Of a stretch of 64,000 bases of DNA, positions 9,488-19,517 are shown in pieces. A program made the position numbers and the translations under genes. The stretch covers positions 1-64,000 of the forward strand of contig CAZZVE010000012.1 of assembly GCA_964657325.1 (NCBI GenBank). The letters run 5' to 3'. Position 1 is the first letter of the stretch. Every line of letters starts with the position of its first letter. The notes under the pieces were generated by a model. It saw only the letters and a list, made by a program, of their open reading frames with translations. It made no database searches and was not told the origin of the DNA. The stretch is from JBBQVS01 sp964657325. GTDB taxonomy: Bacteria > Chloroflexota > Ktedonobacteria > Ktedonobacterales > Ktedonobacteraceae.

Positions 9488-9747
9488 ACAGTCTCTCTTC
9501 CGCTCACAGCCCTGAGGTTTTTAAAGAAATAACGTCAAGTATTTTCTATCATGCTGCCATTCTACAACATAAAAATAACACCGACAGACGCTTACAAGAA
9601 GTTTTGTAGTAGAAGCGTCCATCCGTGAGTATTTGTCACTGCTAAGACCATTGTTTTCGTACTCTTAATATAAAGGAAAAGATTTATGCTCGTAGCCAAA
9701 TGATGTTCTCTACTACGACAAGGATGTAGAACGAAAGGAGTTCGTAC

Positions 9748-10716
9748 ATGTTCAAACACATTCTGGTTCCATTAGACGGCTCTGGACGAGCCGAGCAAGC
9801 ACTTCCCGTTGCGGCAAAACTGGCACATACATCCGGTGCAGCCGTTACGCTACTCCGTGTGATTGACACTTCGGCTACACCATCTCCTTCTGCCGATGCA
9901 AGACCTATTCTAATTCAACCCGTGAGTGAGACCGATATCCATTTGGCACAAAGTTACCTTGATGGTCTGGCAGCATCTGACCTATTCAACAACATCCATG
10001 TTACAACGCGAGCGGTCGAAGGGATCGTCTCATCAACAATCTTATCTGAAGCCGCAACACAACAGGTGGATATCATTGTAATCTGTAGTCATGGTCTCAC
10101 TGGAGTCCTACGCTGGGCACTTGGTTCGGTTGCAGAGAAAGTCGCACGCTACGGCACTATTCCTACGCTGGTCCTTCGTGAGGGTGGACCAATGCTAAAC
10201 AACACAACCTCTGTCCGCGTACTTGTTCCATTAGATGGCTCCGCGCAATCAGAAGCCGCCCTGGCACCTGCAGCACAACTTGCTTCCGCCCTTTCCGCGC
10301 CAGAACAGGGGGCATTGCACCTGCTACACATCATCAAACCGGCCTCCACTGCACAAGTGTCAAAGGGTATGACAAGTGATGAGGAGGAGTCGCCCGCGAA
10401 CATCCGTATGGCAAAGCAATATCTTGATTCAACAATAAGGAATATTGCTAGTGCCTCCGAGGACACAACATCTACTAATACTCAGCTCTCGACAACCTCT
10501 TTGGTTGTGTCTAATAGTGATGTAGCGCACGCAATCATTCAGGAGGCAGAACATGGTTCAGGAAGTACAACGCGTAACGCTGATATTATTGCTATGACTG
10601 CCTATGGTAACAATGGTCCGCAACACTGGACGTTGGGCAGCATAACCGAACGCGTACTGCAATCTACACGCCTACCTCTATTCATTGTGCAACCTCCGAC
10701 GAATAGCAGGGCATAG
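9748..10716 (+). CDS. Tandem universal stress protein (two UspA domains)
   Basis: 322 residues forming two UspA domains (about 1-148 and 156-318). Each begins with the family's first strand (ILVPLDGS and VLVPLDGS). Each ends with a nucleotide-binding pattern, SHGLTGVLRWALGS in domain 1 and TAYGNNGPQHWTLGS in domain 2. This G-x2-G-x(n)-GS pattern suggests both bind ATP. Tandem Usp proteins act as soluble stress-response factors. The start is supported by GAAAGGAG seven bases upstream. Monocistronic, ending at a hairpin shared with the next leftward gene. Confidence 0.9.
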   Translation: MFKHILVPLDGSGRAEQALPVAAKLAHTSGAAVTLLRVIDTSATPSPSADARPILIQPVSETDIHLAQSYLDGLAASDLFNNIHVTTRAVEGIVSSTILSEAATQQVDIIVICSHGLTGVLRWALGSVAEKVARYGTIPTLVLREGGPMLNNTTSVRVLVPLDGSAQSEAALAPAAQLASALSAPEQGALHLLHIIKPASTAQVSKGMTSDEEESPANIRMAKQYLDSTIRNIASASEDTTSTNTQLSTTSLVVSNSDVAHAIIQEAEHGSGSTTRNADIIAMTAYGNNGPQHWTLGSITERVLQSTRLPLFIVQPPTNSRA

Positions 10717-10739
10717 ATACTATTAGGAAAACAAATACA

Positions 10740-10765
10740 GCACGCGCTAGTAATTAGCGCGTGCA
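10740..10765. terminator. Hairpin between the convergent Usp and small membrane protein genes
   Basis: Inverted repeat GCACGCGCT / AGCGCGTGC with a seven-base loop. It includes the stop codon of the leftward gene. There is no strong U-tract, so terminator function is likely rather than certain. Confidence 0.55.
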
Positions 10766-11167
10766 GAGGACTAGTACGCCCATCAGGTCGAAGCCAAGCA
10801 TAGTTAGCATCAGACAAAGGCTACCGTAGAGAAGCATGCGCTGAAAGGAACTACGAAACATGAAGAGTTTCTTCGGTTGCGTTGCTATGATGGGAAGTAT
10901 GTCCGTGTCATAGGAGCGCGATTGCGTATAGGGCAACGGACCACTGATGCGGTCCATTTGTGTACGCATAGCTGAGAGACGGCTACTGATCGCCGACTCG
11001 AATAGTGTATGTAATTCCTCTTCTTCGACGTTAGCAGGTCGCACTACAGCCATCGGAGCCGTTGCGTAAGACTCTTCGTATTGTGCTACATCCATATTCA
11101 TCTTATCGGACGCAAGCTGGCACTCGTTTAACATTGCATCAGTTGTTCTACACAAAACACTGTTCAT
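10754..11167 (-). CDS. Small protein with one C-terminal membrane segment, unknown function
   Basis: 137 residues from the ATG at 11167, which follows AGGAGG by eight bases; a GTG one codon upstream is less well spaced. The first 100 residues are soluble and acidic, with a helical stretch (EEEELHTLFESAISSRL). The last ~35 hold one hydrophobic segment (MLLYGSLCLMLTMLGFDLMG), suggesting a C-terminal membrane anchor. I do not recognise the family. It converges on the Usp gene and has no obvious operon partner. Confidence 0.65.
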   Translation of the reverse strand: MNSVLCRTTDAMLNECQLASDKMNMDVAQYEESYATAPMAVVRPANVEEEELHTLFESAISSRLSAMRTQMDRISGPLPYTQSRSYDTDILPIIATQPKKLFMFRSSFQRMLLYGSLCLMLTMLGFDLMGVLVLCTR

Positions 11168-11467
11168 CACCGCAACCTCCTAACGTTCTCTATGTTCTTA
11201 TTCTTTATACGTCCATAATACCAGAATCAAGACATGAAAACATGGGACAAATGACCTGTTTTGGCTCTAACAACAAACGTTAAGTATACTCTAATAATAG
11301 ATCAAGTTATTGCTAATGTTTATACACGTAAATTTATTGTTATAAGTAGATTATATATGTGCTTCTAATATGTCTATGAATGAAAAGAGGAAATGAGTGC
11401 CCTGGATGGATGCAGGGAGACAGCAAGGGTCTCCTTGCTCGTCTCCTACTCTAAAATTTTTACTTTC

Positions 11468-12676
11468 TTAGAACAACACAGGCAATGCTTCTAATCCACG
11501 CAGAATCATTCCACTACGCCAACGAAGTTGATCGGGCGCGACACTCAAATGCAAGTTGGGCATACGTTGAAGCAATGTATCAATGGTGATCTGTCCTTCA
11601 AGTCGGGCGAGTGGAGCACCAAGACAGTAATGGATGCTTTGACCGAAGGCTAGATGTTTGTTCTTCTCGCGAGCGATGTCCAGGGAATCAGGATCATCAA
11701 AGTAGGCTACATCACGGTTCGCTGATGCAATGACAGCCAAGACCAATTCTCCACGTGGAATAGTTGTTCCCGCAATCGTGATATCTTCACGAGCATAGCG
11801 TTCAGTTGCCATTTCAGCCGGACAGACAAAGCGCAGTAGTTCTTCAATCGCAGTTCTGCTGAGTGTAGGCTCGTTCCGCAGTTTGGTCAGTTGGTCGGGA
11901 TGTTCCAACAGTGCAAGCATTCCGCTGCCAATCAAGTTTACCGTTGTTTCGTGACCCGCACTTAGCAAAAGAAAGATCATTGCCAGAATTTCATCTTCAG
12001 TCATTGAATCGCTGCCCTCTTTAGCCTGAGCTAGTGCTGTGATGAGATCATCTTGGGGATGAGCCTGCCGCTCTTTAATCTGCTTCCTCATGTAGCTCAT
12101 AAAACTCATCGTGGAGGGAATAAGTACAAGAGGATTTGGATTGGTACTTGCCGAAAGTAGGGTTTTCGTCCAGCGACGAAACTTATCATTGTCTTTAGCG
12201 GGAATTCCCAGAATGCGCCCGATCATCGTGAGCGGCAATGGTAGGGCAAAATCAGCGATCAAGTCCATGCCGCCCTTTGGCCCAGCTGCATCCAGTAACT
12301 CGTTGGTCACATGCTGTATCTGGTCTCGCATCTGCTCTATCCGACGTGGTGTAAATGCCTTGTGGACAAGGACACGTAGACGTGCGTGGTCAGGGTCGTC
12401 CAGGTTAAGCAAACTCCGCTCAAAAGGCTTAAAAAATGAAGGCATCCGAGGCGAGCTTTTCAATTGCTCAGGTGTCATCGCATTGTGACGATTTTTGGCA
12501 AAACGTTCATCTTTTAGCACATTGAGTACATCGTCATAGCGTGTTATCAGCCATGCGCGTTGCTTCCTGGGCAGAGTCACTGGAAAAACAGGGGCTTCGG
12601 CACGTAGTTGCGCATAAAATGGAAACGGATTTGCTTTGAATTTTGCGTCGGTCACATCAACCTGTGTTATGGTCAT
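11468..12676 (-). CDS. Cytochrome P450
   Basis: 402 residues, typical of soluble bacterial P450s. The oxygen-activating I-helix motif is SAGHETTVNL, the K-helix ExxR is in EELLRF, and the heme-cysteine loop is FGQSIHYCLGAPLAR. No ferredoxin or reductase is nearby, so electron partners are encoded elsewhere. The ATG overlaps the stop of the upstream TetR-family gene as ATGA, implying translational coupling. The P450 is probably controlled by that repressor, and the TetR ligand may be related to the P450 substrate (inference). Subfamily not assigned. Confidence 0.93.
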   Translation of the reverse strand: MTITQVDVTDAKFKANPFPFYAQLRAEAPVFPVTLPRKQRAWLITRYDDVLNVLKDERFAKNRHNAMTPEQLKSSPRMPSFFKPFERSLLNLDDPDHARLRVLVHKAFTPRRIEQMRDQIQHVTNELLDAAGPKGGMDLIADFALPLPLTMIGRILGIPAKDNDKFRRWTKTLLSASTNPNPLVLIPSTMSFMSYMRKQIKERQAHPQDDLITALAQAKEGSDSMTEDEILAMIFLLLSAGHETTVNLIGSGMLALLEHPDQLTKLRNEPTLSRTAIEELLRFVCPAEMATERYAREDITIAGTTIPRGELVLAVIASANRDVAYFDDPDSLDIAREKNKHLAFGQSIHYCLGAPLARLEGQITIDTLLQRMPNLHLSVAPDQLRWRSGMILRGLEALPVLF

Positions 12677-13296
12677 GATTTGTTGCTCCCTAATCCATGT
12701 AAGATCAGATCAGTGAGAAAATCAGGAAGTTCTTCCCACTGTGTTGCGAGAGTGCTGTCGCCCATGATGTATTCTAGTGTGAGACCCATTACCATGCTGG
12801 AGATGGCACGAATAGTTAGACGGGCATCTGTTAGATTGAGTCCGCGTTTCGCCGCCTCTTCTTGAAAAAATGGCTCAGCTAGAAGCAGCGTCGGCTCCAG
12901 GATTTGTTTGTAGTACAGCGTTCTGAGTTCTTCGTTGACCATCATTTCCGAAACAACAATGCGAAACAGGGCAAAGTTATCTTTTTTCAATCCCATTAAC
13001 GGAAGGTGTATAAATGTACGTAGAAACGTACGAAAGTCGATCTCATCGGGAGCAGGGGGCATATTTTCCTGGATGATCGACGCTTTCATCCGATCAAAAA
13101 TGCCGAGCAATAGTGCTGTTTTGTTCTCAAAGTAGTTATAGATGGTGCCATGTGCAATGCCCGCCTCAACCGCGATATCCTTGATCGTGGTTGGATGGAA
13201 GCCTTTTTCGGCGAATACCTTTGCCGCAGCATCAAGAATCTGGTTGCGACGTGCAGCGATGAGCTGCGCTTGAATGGGGTCTGGTGAAAGTGTCAT
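12673..13296 (-). CDS. TetR/AcrR family transcriptional regulator
   Basis: 207 residues from the ATG at 13296, preceded by AAAGGAAAAACGT. A longer frame reaches 13344 but lies between the promoter and that ribosome site. Residues ~10-60 form the TetR helix-turn-helix domain, with ILDAAAKVFAEKGFHPTTIK and AHGTIYNYFENK. The C-terminal helical domain is the ligand and dimer part. It shares an ATGA overlap with the P450 gene. GGTTAGT occurs twice between the promoter and the start and may be part of an operator, suggesting autorepression. Confidence 0.92.
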   Translation of the reverse strand: MTLSPDPIQAQLIAARRNQILDAAAKVFAEKGFHPTTIKDIAVEAGIAHGTIYNYFENKTALLLGIFDRMKASIIQENMPPAPDEIDFRTFLRTFIHLPLMGLKKDNFALFRIVVSEMMVNEELRTLYYKQILEPTLLLAEPFFQEEAAKRGLNLTDARLTIRAISSMVMGLTLEYIMGDSTLATQWEELPDFLTDLILHGLGSNKS

Positions 13297-13346
13297 ACGT
13301 TTTTCCTTTTGATTGACTAACCATTCATTTGGATGACTATACAATC

Positions 13347-13375
13347 ATTATACTAACCAATATGTTCAATGTCAA
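13347..13375 (-). promoter_or_regulatory. Consensus promoter of the TetR-P450 operon
   Basis: Read on the minus strand: -35 TTGACA (13370-13375), 17-base spacer, -10 TATAAT (13347-13352). Both hexamers are exact consensus. The predicted start lies about 40 bases before the TetR ATG. The intervening GGTTAGT repeats could let the repressor block it. Confidence 0.75.
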
Positions 13376-13448
13376 GAGTTTTGTTGCTCATGTTGCACAT
13401 TTTTCTGTTACAATAGACATCATCTATATAAATGGAAGAGGACCTATT

Positions 13449-15749
13449 GTGTTTCGTACTCATGGCATTCGCATTCTGTTCGCTCTTATACTTTGTGTCT
13501 ATGTACTATCGCAAATAACCTATGCGCAGACAACCTCTGTCCAAGCATCGCCACGGCAGATGACAATTTCACAAGCGTCATCTTCTCTGCCCTCTACAAT
13601 GCAATTAGATAGCCGTATTCCTGTTCAAACAATCAAGGCGCAGGGTCAATTTACGAATATCAATACAAAGTTTGGGTCGCGTTTCAACTTCACCATCAAT
13701 CCCGCAACATCCTCTGTTTCGAGTGGGACCGATGGTATCTTTCATGACAATACCGCGAGCTATATTGTGGGTATCGCGCCGACTCATCAGCAAAAAACAT
13801 ATATGTTTCACATGGGAACGCCTGATACAGCACGAGGTGATAGCTATCTGCTCAACGAGCAATGGACACAGGGCCTCAACACAACCCGTTGGGAAGGCGA
13901 TGCAACGGATGGCGATGGCATGCATGTTGGTGTTGACTTTATTGACACGTTTCGTGGTGAACCCGGTTGTACCGCACTCGAACTATGTGAACATGCCGTT
14001 CGTGACGATATCGTTCCAACGCTTATCGTCGGCGTACATCTACAAAACAACAGTCTTACAACACTGACTGGCAACTTTCTCTTTGGCAGTAATCGTCTAC
14101 TTCCACCTAGCAATGCCTGTGTTGCTCATACAACTCCAGCCGGTACTCCTGTCTCGCTCCTCTCCTACGACCCAAAAGCCGATGTCACAGGTGGCACACT
14201 CTTTCTCGCGGGCGACTCACAACACTGGTCATGCAACACCAGCAGTAGTGATCGCGCGGGTCTCACATGGACATACAACGTAGCGGCAGGTCAAAGTAGC
14301 ACAGCCTATCTTCTTTTGGGAGGATGGAATCCGAGTCAGCAGCTTTTCGCCAATACGATGTTACCAGCAGGTTGTCAAAATGAGAGTTTGTATGCTACAC
14401 ACGAATGGTCTTCAGAACAGGATGTGGTCGATTTCGCGGTTGATAATCTCTCGACGCATGATAACTTGCTCGCACAAGCGCAAACGATGGAAAACTATCT
14501 GATTCATAATAACGCGCTTACACCTGGACAACGCTGGCTACTAGGAAATACGCTACGCAGTTATAAAGCAAGTAGTTGGCTAACAGCACGTTCGGCATGT
14601 GCAGGTGGTGGTTATGATGCGTCAGTCTATGAGGGAACCTACGGCTTCTTGAGTACGGTCGATGTCATGCATGAGTACGGCTATTTCGAGATTACACGTA
14701 TCCCGTGGTTTTTCAAGTCTGCAATGGAGACAGTTCTTAAAAACGTGACCAGCAACACCTTCGGCACCTATTTTCAGCACGATCAAGGTGGAGATGTGGC
14801 AAGCAATGGTCAATGTGTTGCACCGGGACATGGTATACCTACGATTCGGGCAACCTGTTACGCCCCTCCTTATACCAAAACAGGTATCCCTATGCCAACG
14901 GAAGAGAATGATAATGTTGCGCTATTGCTTGCCTATTATGAGTATACTACGGGGGATAGCAACCTACTGCATGGAGCTATTGGACTTGTCGATGCCGCGA
15001 TGCGTCACAATCTCAACGTGGGCGATCCCACAACAGGCATTGCCTATAACGCTCAAGACACAAACACAACTTATGACGCCGCGAGTGATTGTCTACATAA
15101 TAGTGGTGCTGGTGCAGGCAACCAATATTATCAAGGCTTGAAAGAGGCAACAGGCTACCGCGCCACAGCATATCTTGATGGCTTGGTGCAAGGGAATACG
15201 AATGGTCCTCTTTGGAACGGGGCAGCTACAAAGATTGAAGGCGCGATGGTGCAGGAATACAATACACATGGCTTCCTGCCTATCGCGGACAATACCACAT
15301 TCAGCAATTGCTCTGGACGTACCATTATGTTGGGCGAGGGCTTATTGTACCTGCATCTCATTGGACAAGATGGCACCATGAGTCAGACGTTGCTCCATGA
15401 CCTTGCCCAACAATATCCAGCGGATTTGGCGGCTGATACACTCTCATCACCTACTATGATCGTACTGACTTCAACAGCTGCCCATGGTCAGCAATGTGAC
15501 GCAGGACATTGTTTACGCTACGAATGGTTCAGTAAAGTGATGCTTTCAGGCATTGTAGCCGATCTCGTCTATACAAAAAATGGTTGCTCCTCTTGTGCGC
15601 AACTGAATATAACAGAGGCAGCTTATACCTATAACGTCAGCTTCGCCAAAACCTTTAGCGATGGTTTTCACGACGATAACAGTGATTGGGGAGGGCATTT
15701 TTACCCACGCGGCATCATTAGCTGGGCCTATTTGAGCATCCTCTATTAA
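13449..15749 (+). CDS. Secreted protein resembling clan GH-O glycoside hydrolases (GH52/GH116-like)
   Basis: 766 residues from a GTG at 13449, preceded by GAGG at seven bases. This start places a signal peptide right at the N-terminus (basic start, hydrophobic LFALILCVYVL, cleavage near ITYAQ); the upstream in-frame extension has no ribosome site. The second half has YEGTYGFLSTVDVMHEYGYF (E395) and TTYDAASD (D543). These look like the nucleophile and acid/base motifs of GH52 beta-xylosidases and GH116 enzymes, with similar spacing. The first ~380 residues are likely a beta-sandwich. Eight or more cysteines fit an exported protein. The family call is from pattern memory, so moderate. Confidence 0.6.
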   Translation: MFRTHGIRILFALILCVYVLSQITYAQTTSVQASPRQMTISQASSSLPSTMQLDSRIPVQTIKAQGQFTNINTKFGSRFNFTINPATSSVSSGTDGIFHDNTASYIVGIAPTHQQKTYMFHMGTPDTARGDSYLLNEQWTQGLNTTRWEGDATDGDGMHVGVDFIDTFRGEPGCTALELCEHAVRDDIVPTLIVGVHLQNNSLTTLTGNFLFGSNRLLPPSNACVAHTTPAGTPVSLLSYDPKADVTGGTLFLAGDSQHWSCNTSSSDRAGLTWTYNVAAGQSSTAYLLLGGWNPSQQLFANTMLPAGCQNESLYATHEWSSEQDVVDFAVDNLSTHDNLLAQAQTMENYLIHNNALTPGQRWLLGNTLRSYKASSWLTARSACAGGGYDASVYEGTYGFLSTVDVMHEYGYFEITRIPWFFKSAMETVLKNVTSNTFGTYFQHDQGGDVASNGQCVAPGHGIPTIRATCYAPPYTKTGIPMPTEENDNVALLLAYYEYTTGDSNLLHGAIGLVDAAMRHNLNVGDPTTGIAYNAQDTNTTYDAASDCLHNSGAGAGNQYYQGLKEATGYRATAYLDGLVQGNTNGPLWNGAATKIEGAMVQEYNTHGFLPIADNTTFSNCSGRTIMLGEGLLYLHLIGQDGTMSQTLLHDLAQQYPADLAADTLSSPTMIVLTSTAAHGQQCDAGHCLRYEWFSKVMLSGIVADLVYTKNGCSSCAQLNITEAAYTYNVSFAKTFSDGFHDDNSDWGGHFYPRGIISWAYLSILY

Positions 15750-15817
15750 GTAGGGACCGATGTATCGCGTCCTCCGCGCAATCAACCGTTAAGAGGACGC
15801 GATACATCGGTCCCTAC
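15750..15817. repeat. Family A inverted repeat, copy 2
   Basis: Perfect 25-base arms with an 18-base loop, starting on the first base after the TAA of the secreted hydrolase gene. Its position suggests it forms the 3' end of that transcript. Confidence 0.9.
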
Positions 15818-15927
15818 AATAGTACCTTTTATGTATAATACTCTTGCTTTTGTAAGCATAATGCAGTATCTTCATGTGGGACCCAAAAGGCGCAGTTTTC
15901 TCTACTAGGGTATTTGAGGTCAAGGAC

Positions 15928-18900
15928 ATGAATGACCGCGTAGGACAGCATTTAGGAAATTATCGTTTACTCTACAGGTTGGGCAGTGGTGGTTTTGCGG
16001 AGGTCTATCTGGGCGAGCATATCTATCTTAAACGTCAAGCCGCAATTAAAGTTCTGCCGATGCGTTTAACAAATGACGAAATGGAAAGCTTTTCTAACGA
16101 GGCACGCACAATTGCCGCTTTGAAACACCCAAATATCATATCGGTCCTCGATTTTGGTATACAGGATAGCACAAGTACTCCCTATCTTGTCATGGATTTT
16201 GCTCCCAATGGCACGCTCCGTCAACGCTATAGTAAAGGTACCAAACTTTCTCCAGATACAATGCTTCCTTATGTCAAACAAGTCGCTGAAGCACTTCAAT
16301 ATGCCCATGATAATAAAACTATTCACCGCGACGTGAAGCCTGAAAATATACTATTAGATAAGCAGAACAATGTACTACTCAGTGATTTTGGCCTTGCAAC
16401 CGTAGCACAAAGCACACAGAATCAACAATCACAAAGAAACTTGGGTGTTGGCACTATTGCATACACTGCTCCTGAACAGAGTAAAGGCAAACCGTGCTTC
16501 GCCAGTGATCAATATTCGCTAGGTGTCATTGTCTATGAAATGCTTTGTGGAATGCGTCCTTTTAATGGGACACTCATAGAAGTGACTATACAGCACGCTC
16601 AAAACACTCCTCCACCAATGCGCGACCATGTACCACTTCTCTCACCCGGAATAGAAGCTGTGGTACAACGGGCATTGTCAAAAGACCCCAAAAGACGTTT
16701 CACAACAATACGTGACTTTGCGCAAGCATTAGAGGAGGCAAGCCAGCAAGAAGAACAGGATCATCGCACGGTACAGGTATTGACTGGACATACTGTGATT
16801 CCGCCCGTTGATGACATACATACCCCTTCGGCAGTAGCGACACCCCCACAGGACTCCTCTGTCATTTGGAATGTTCCCTATCGACGCAACGCTTTTTTCA
16901 CTGGTCGAGAGTCCGTTCTTACACTGCTTCATGAGAATTTTCATTCGGGCAAGGCAACGACACTTGTGCAAGCAATGAGCGGTTTGGCTGGAAGTGGCAA
17001 AACTCAGATAGCGATAGAATATGCGTATCGTCACCATCGTGACTATAGCGTTATTCTGTGGTTACGTGGCGATAAGCGTGAGGTGTTACGCGAGGATTGG
17101 AATACTATTGCTCCACAACTTCAGCTTCCTACAAAGGAGAAGGGAGAGCGAGTTGTTGACGCTATAAAGTCATGGTTAAAAGGACATACACGCTGGCTGC
17201 TCATTCTCGATAACGATGAAGACCTTACGTTACTACATACACTCGTACCATCAAATGTACGTGGACACATCCTGCTTACCACTCGGACTCAGACGACGGG
17301 TTCAATGGCACAACGCATAAATCTCTGTCACATGGCACGAGATGAAGCTGTACTATTTCTCCTACGGCGTGTCAAGAAGTTGTCACAAGACGCGCTGCTT
17401 CCAGAAGCACAGCCGATTGATAGAAAAAGAGCGAATGAGCTTGCGACATTACTAGGCGATCATCCTCTGGCACTCGATCAGGCTGGCGCATATATAGAAG
17501 AAACCGGATGTAGCCTTGACGATTATCTTTGTCGTTATAGTACTAGCCGTGCGAAGCTACTCAGCATGCGTGGTGGTTTGGGTGCGGACCATTCGGCATC
17601 AGTGAGAACAACGTTTGTTCATTCATTTGAAAAACTCGCTCAAATACGTTCGATTGGCCCAGCGGCACTCGAACTCCTTTGTTTCTGCGCCTTCCTCGAT
17701 TCGAGTGCGATTCCAGAAGAGCTGATTCGTTATGCTGCTCCTGAGCTAGGAACTGTTCTCCAACCAGTTGCAAGTGATCCCCTGGCATTAGACACCGCGA
17801 TTGCGTTGTTGCGCAAGTTCTCACTGGTTAACCGCACTTCTGAAACTAAATTGCTGTCTCTCCATCCACTCGTACAGGTTGTGTTGCAAGATTGGATGAG
17901 CGAAAAGATTCGTTATGAGTGGGTGGTACGCACGATACGAGCAGTCAATGCAGCGTTTCCTGATATCGAAGAGGTGCAGCATTGGCATCGATGTCAGCAA
18001 GCTCTACCCCACGTCCAGGCTTGCCTTACGTTGATTACACAGTACAATGTGCTTTCAGTAGAGGCAGCACGGCTTCTGTATCAAGCAGGACTTTATTTTC
18101 GCATACAAGCACATTATGATAGAGCCGAAAGCTTGCTTGTTAGAGCCATAGCAATACATCAGCGTATACCAGAGCCAAAGGAGATAGCAACTGATCTTCG
18201 TACTGCTTTTTGGCGACATCGCACTCATGGTATCTATGGAGAAGCAAAAGTACAGCTACAAAAAGAACTTTCTCACGCTGAACGTGTACTCGGCCCAGCG
18301 CATCAACATGTTGCTACAGTGCGCCTTAAACTGGCTGAACTCTGCTATAAACAAGGAAAATACGATGATGCAGAGCAGTTGTTTCTACAATCACTTTCTA
18401 TCAAAGAGCAAAATGTGAACTTGTTACATCCGTGTGTCGCATGTAATTTCAATGGGCTGGGACTCGTCTACTTTACGTTGGGCAAATATCCCCTGGCGAA
18501 ATCGTATTTTCTCCATGCACTCAGCATCTGGGAGCGACTACCGGAACCACAACATCCTTTTATGGGAGGTACATTAGGAGCACTAGCACGCCTCGCCATT
18601 ATGCTGGGCAATTATGATGTAGCAGAGGTGTACTTGCAACGAGAACGCGTGCACTTAGAACTCACTCTGCAACCACTTCATCCTGCTCTTGCAGCAAGCT
18701 TCAATGATTGGGCAACCTTGTGTATGGCTCAGGGAAGACACGATCAGGTTGAAATACTGTTGGATTCAGCACAGGCTATTCTTGTACAAACTGTTGGACT
18801 CAAACATGCAAGCGCAGCTCGTGTTTTGTATACACGCGCTCAGTTTTATGTACTATGTGGCAAGTATGAACAGGCCGAGCAACTCTTACAAGAGGTATTA

Positions 18901-19449
18901 AACATTCGTGAGCAGGCGTTTGGCTTCAAGCATCTCGATGTTGCCAGTACAGTAAATATGCTTGCTGATGTCTATGTTGCACAACGTCGCTATGGGCTGG
19001 CTAGCGAATTATACAAGCAGGCACTTGAAGTCCGTCAGAGCATCCTGGGCGTAGAGCATCCTGACGTGGCTCAAACGCTCCATGGAATGGCCTGCCTCTC
19101 TTTCATACAAACAGCGTACAAGGATGCTGAGTGCTACTACATTCAAGCATTGGCAATCCGCGAAAAAGCATTTGGAGACGAACATCCCGATGTAGCTCAA
19201 ACGCTCAATAGCCTTGCGAAACTGTATAGCAATCGCAAACAGTTTGAGAGAGCTGAGCCACTTTTTAGAAGAGCGTTAGCTATTCGTGAGAAGACATTAG
19301 GGCCAATGCATCTTGAAGTAGGAGCAGGTGCAAAGAGTTTTGTACTCACCCTATGGGCACTTGGGAATAAAGAAGAAGCAACGGAATGGCTCAAAAAAGC
19401 AAAACAGATACGGGAAAAATATGCGTATCTTCATCTAATGGAAGACTAA
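15928..19449 (+). CDS. Ser/Thr protein kinase fused to NB-ARC-type NTPase and TPR repeats
   Basis: 1,173 residues. Residues ~10-285 form a Hanks-type kinase with the glycine loop GSGGFAEVYLGEH, the lysine in AAIKVLP, HRDVKPEN at about 133 and DFGLA. Residues ~325-620 form a STAND/NB-ARC NTPase with P-loop GLAGSGKT (352-359), Walker B WLLILDND and HPLALDQAGAY. The C-terminal ~450 residues are at least eight TPRs of the TPR_10/12 type, with AERVLGPAHQHVAT-like units. There is no transmembrane segment, so it is cytosolic. The ATG at 15928 (GAGG eight bases before) is preferred over 15874, which has no ribosome site. TPRs probably sense a ligand or protein, and the NTPase may oligomerise to activate the kinase (inference). 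Confidence 0.93.
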   Translation: MNDRVGQHLGNYRLLYRLGSGGFAEVYLGEHIYLKRQAAIKVLPMRLTNDEMESFSNEARTIAALKHPNIISVLDFGIQDSTSTPYLVMDFAPNGTLRQRYSKGTKLSPDTMLPYVKQVAEALQYAHDNKTIHRDVKPENILLDKQNNVLLSDFGLATVAQSTQNQQSQRNLGVGTIAYTAPEQSKGKPCFASDQYSLGVIVYEMLCGMRPFNGTLIEVTIQHAQNTPPPMRDHVPLLSPGIEAVVQRALSKDPKRRFTTIRDFAQALEEASQQEEQDHRTVQVLTGHTVIPPVDDIHTPSAVATPPQDSSVIWNVPYRRNAFFTGRESVLTLLHENFHSGKATTLVQAMSGLAGSGKTQIAIEYAYRHHRDYSVILWLRGDKREVLREDWNTIAPQLQLPTKEKGERVVDAIKSWLKGHTRWLLILDNDEDLTLLHTLVPSNVRGHILLTTRTQTTGSMAQRINLCHMARDEAVLFLLRRVKKLSQDALLPEAQPIDRKRANELATLLGDHPLALDQAGAYIEETGCSLDDYLCRYSTSRAKLLSMRGGLGADHSASVRTTFVHSFEKLAQIRSIGPAALELLCFCAFLDSSAIPEELIRYAAPELGTVLQPVASDPLALDTAIALLRKFSLVNRTSETKLLSLHPLVQVVLQDWMSEKIRYEWVVRTIRAVNAAFPDIEEVQHWHRCQQALPHVQACLTLITQYNVLSVEAARLLYQAGLYFRIQAHYDRAESLLVRAIAIHQRIPEPKEIATDLRTAFWRHRTHGIYGEAKVQLQKELSHAERVLGPAHQHVATVRLKLAELCYKQGKYDDAEQLFLQSLSIKEQNVNLLHPCVACNFNGLGLVYFTLGKYPLAKSYFLHALSIWERLPEPQHPFMGGTLGALARLAIMLGNYDVAEVYLQRERVHLELTLQPLHPALAASFNDWATLCMAQGRHDQVEILLDSAQAILVQTVGLKHASAARVLYTRAQFYVLCGKYEQAEQLLQEVLNIREQAFGFKHLDVASTVNMLADVYVAQRRYGLASELYKQALEVRQSILGVEHPDVAQTLHGMACLSFIQTAYKDAECYYIQALAIREKAFGDEHPDVAQTLNSLAKLYSNRKQFERAEPLFRRALAIREKTLGPMHLEVGAGAKSFVLTLWALGNKEEATEWLKKAKQIREKYAYLHLMED

Positions 19450-19517
19450 AACTTCTATTATGACCTCTTCGGTATACTGGACTCACAATACTTTATCCAT
19501 CTGTAAGGAGTCCTTTT

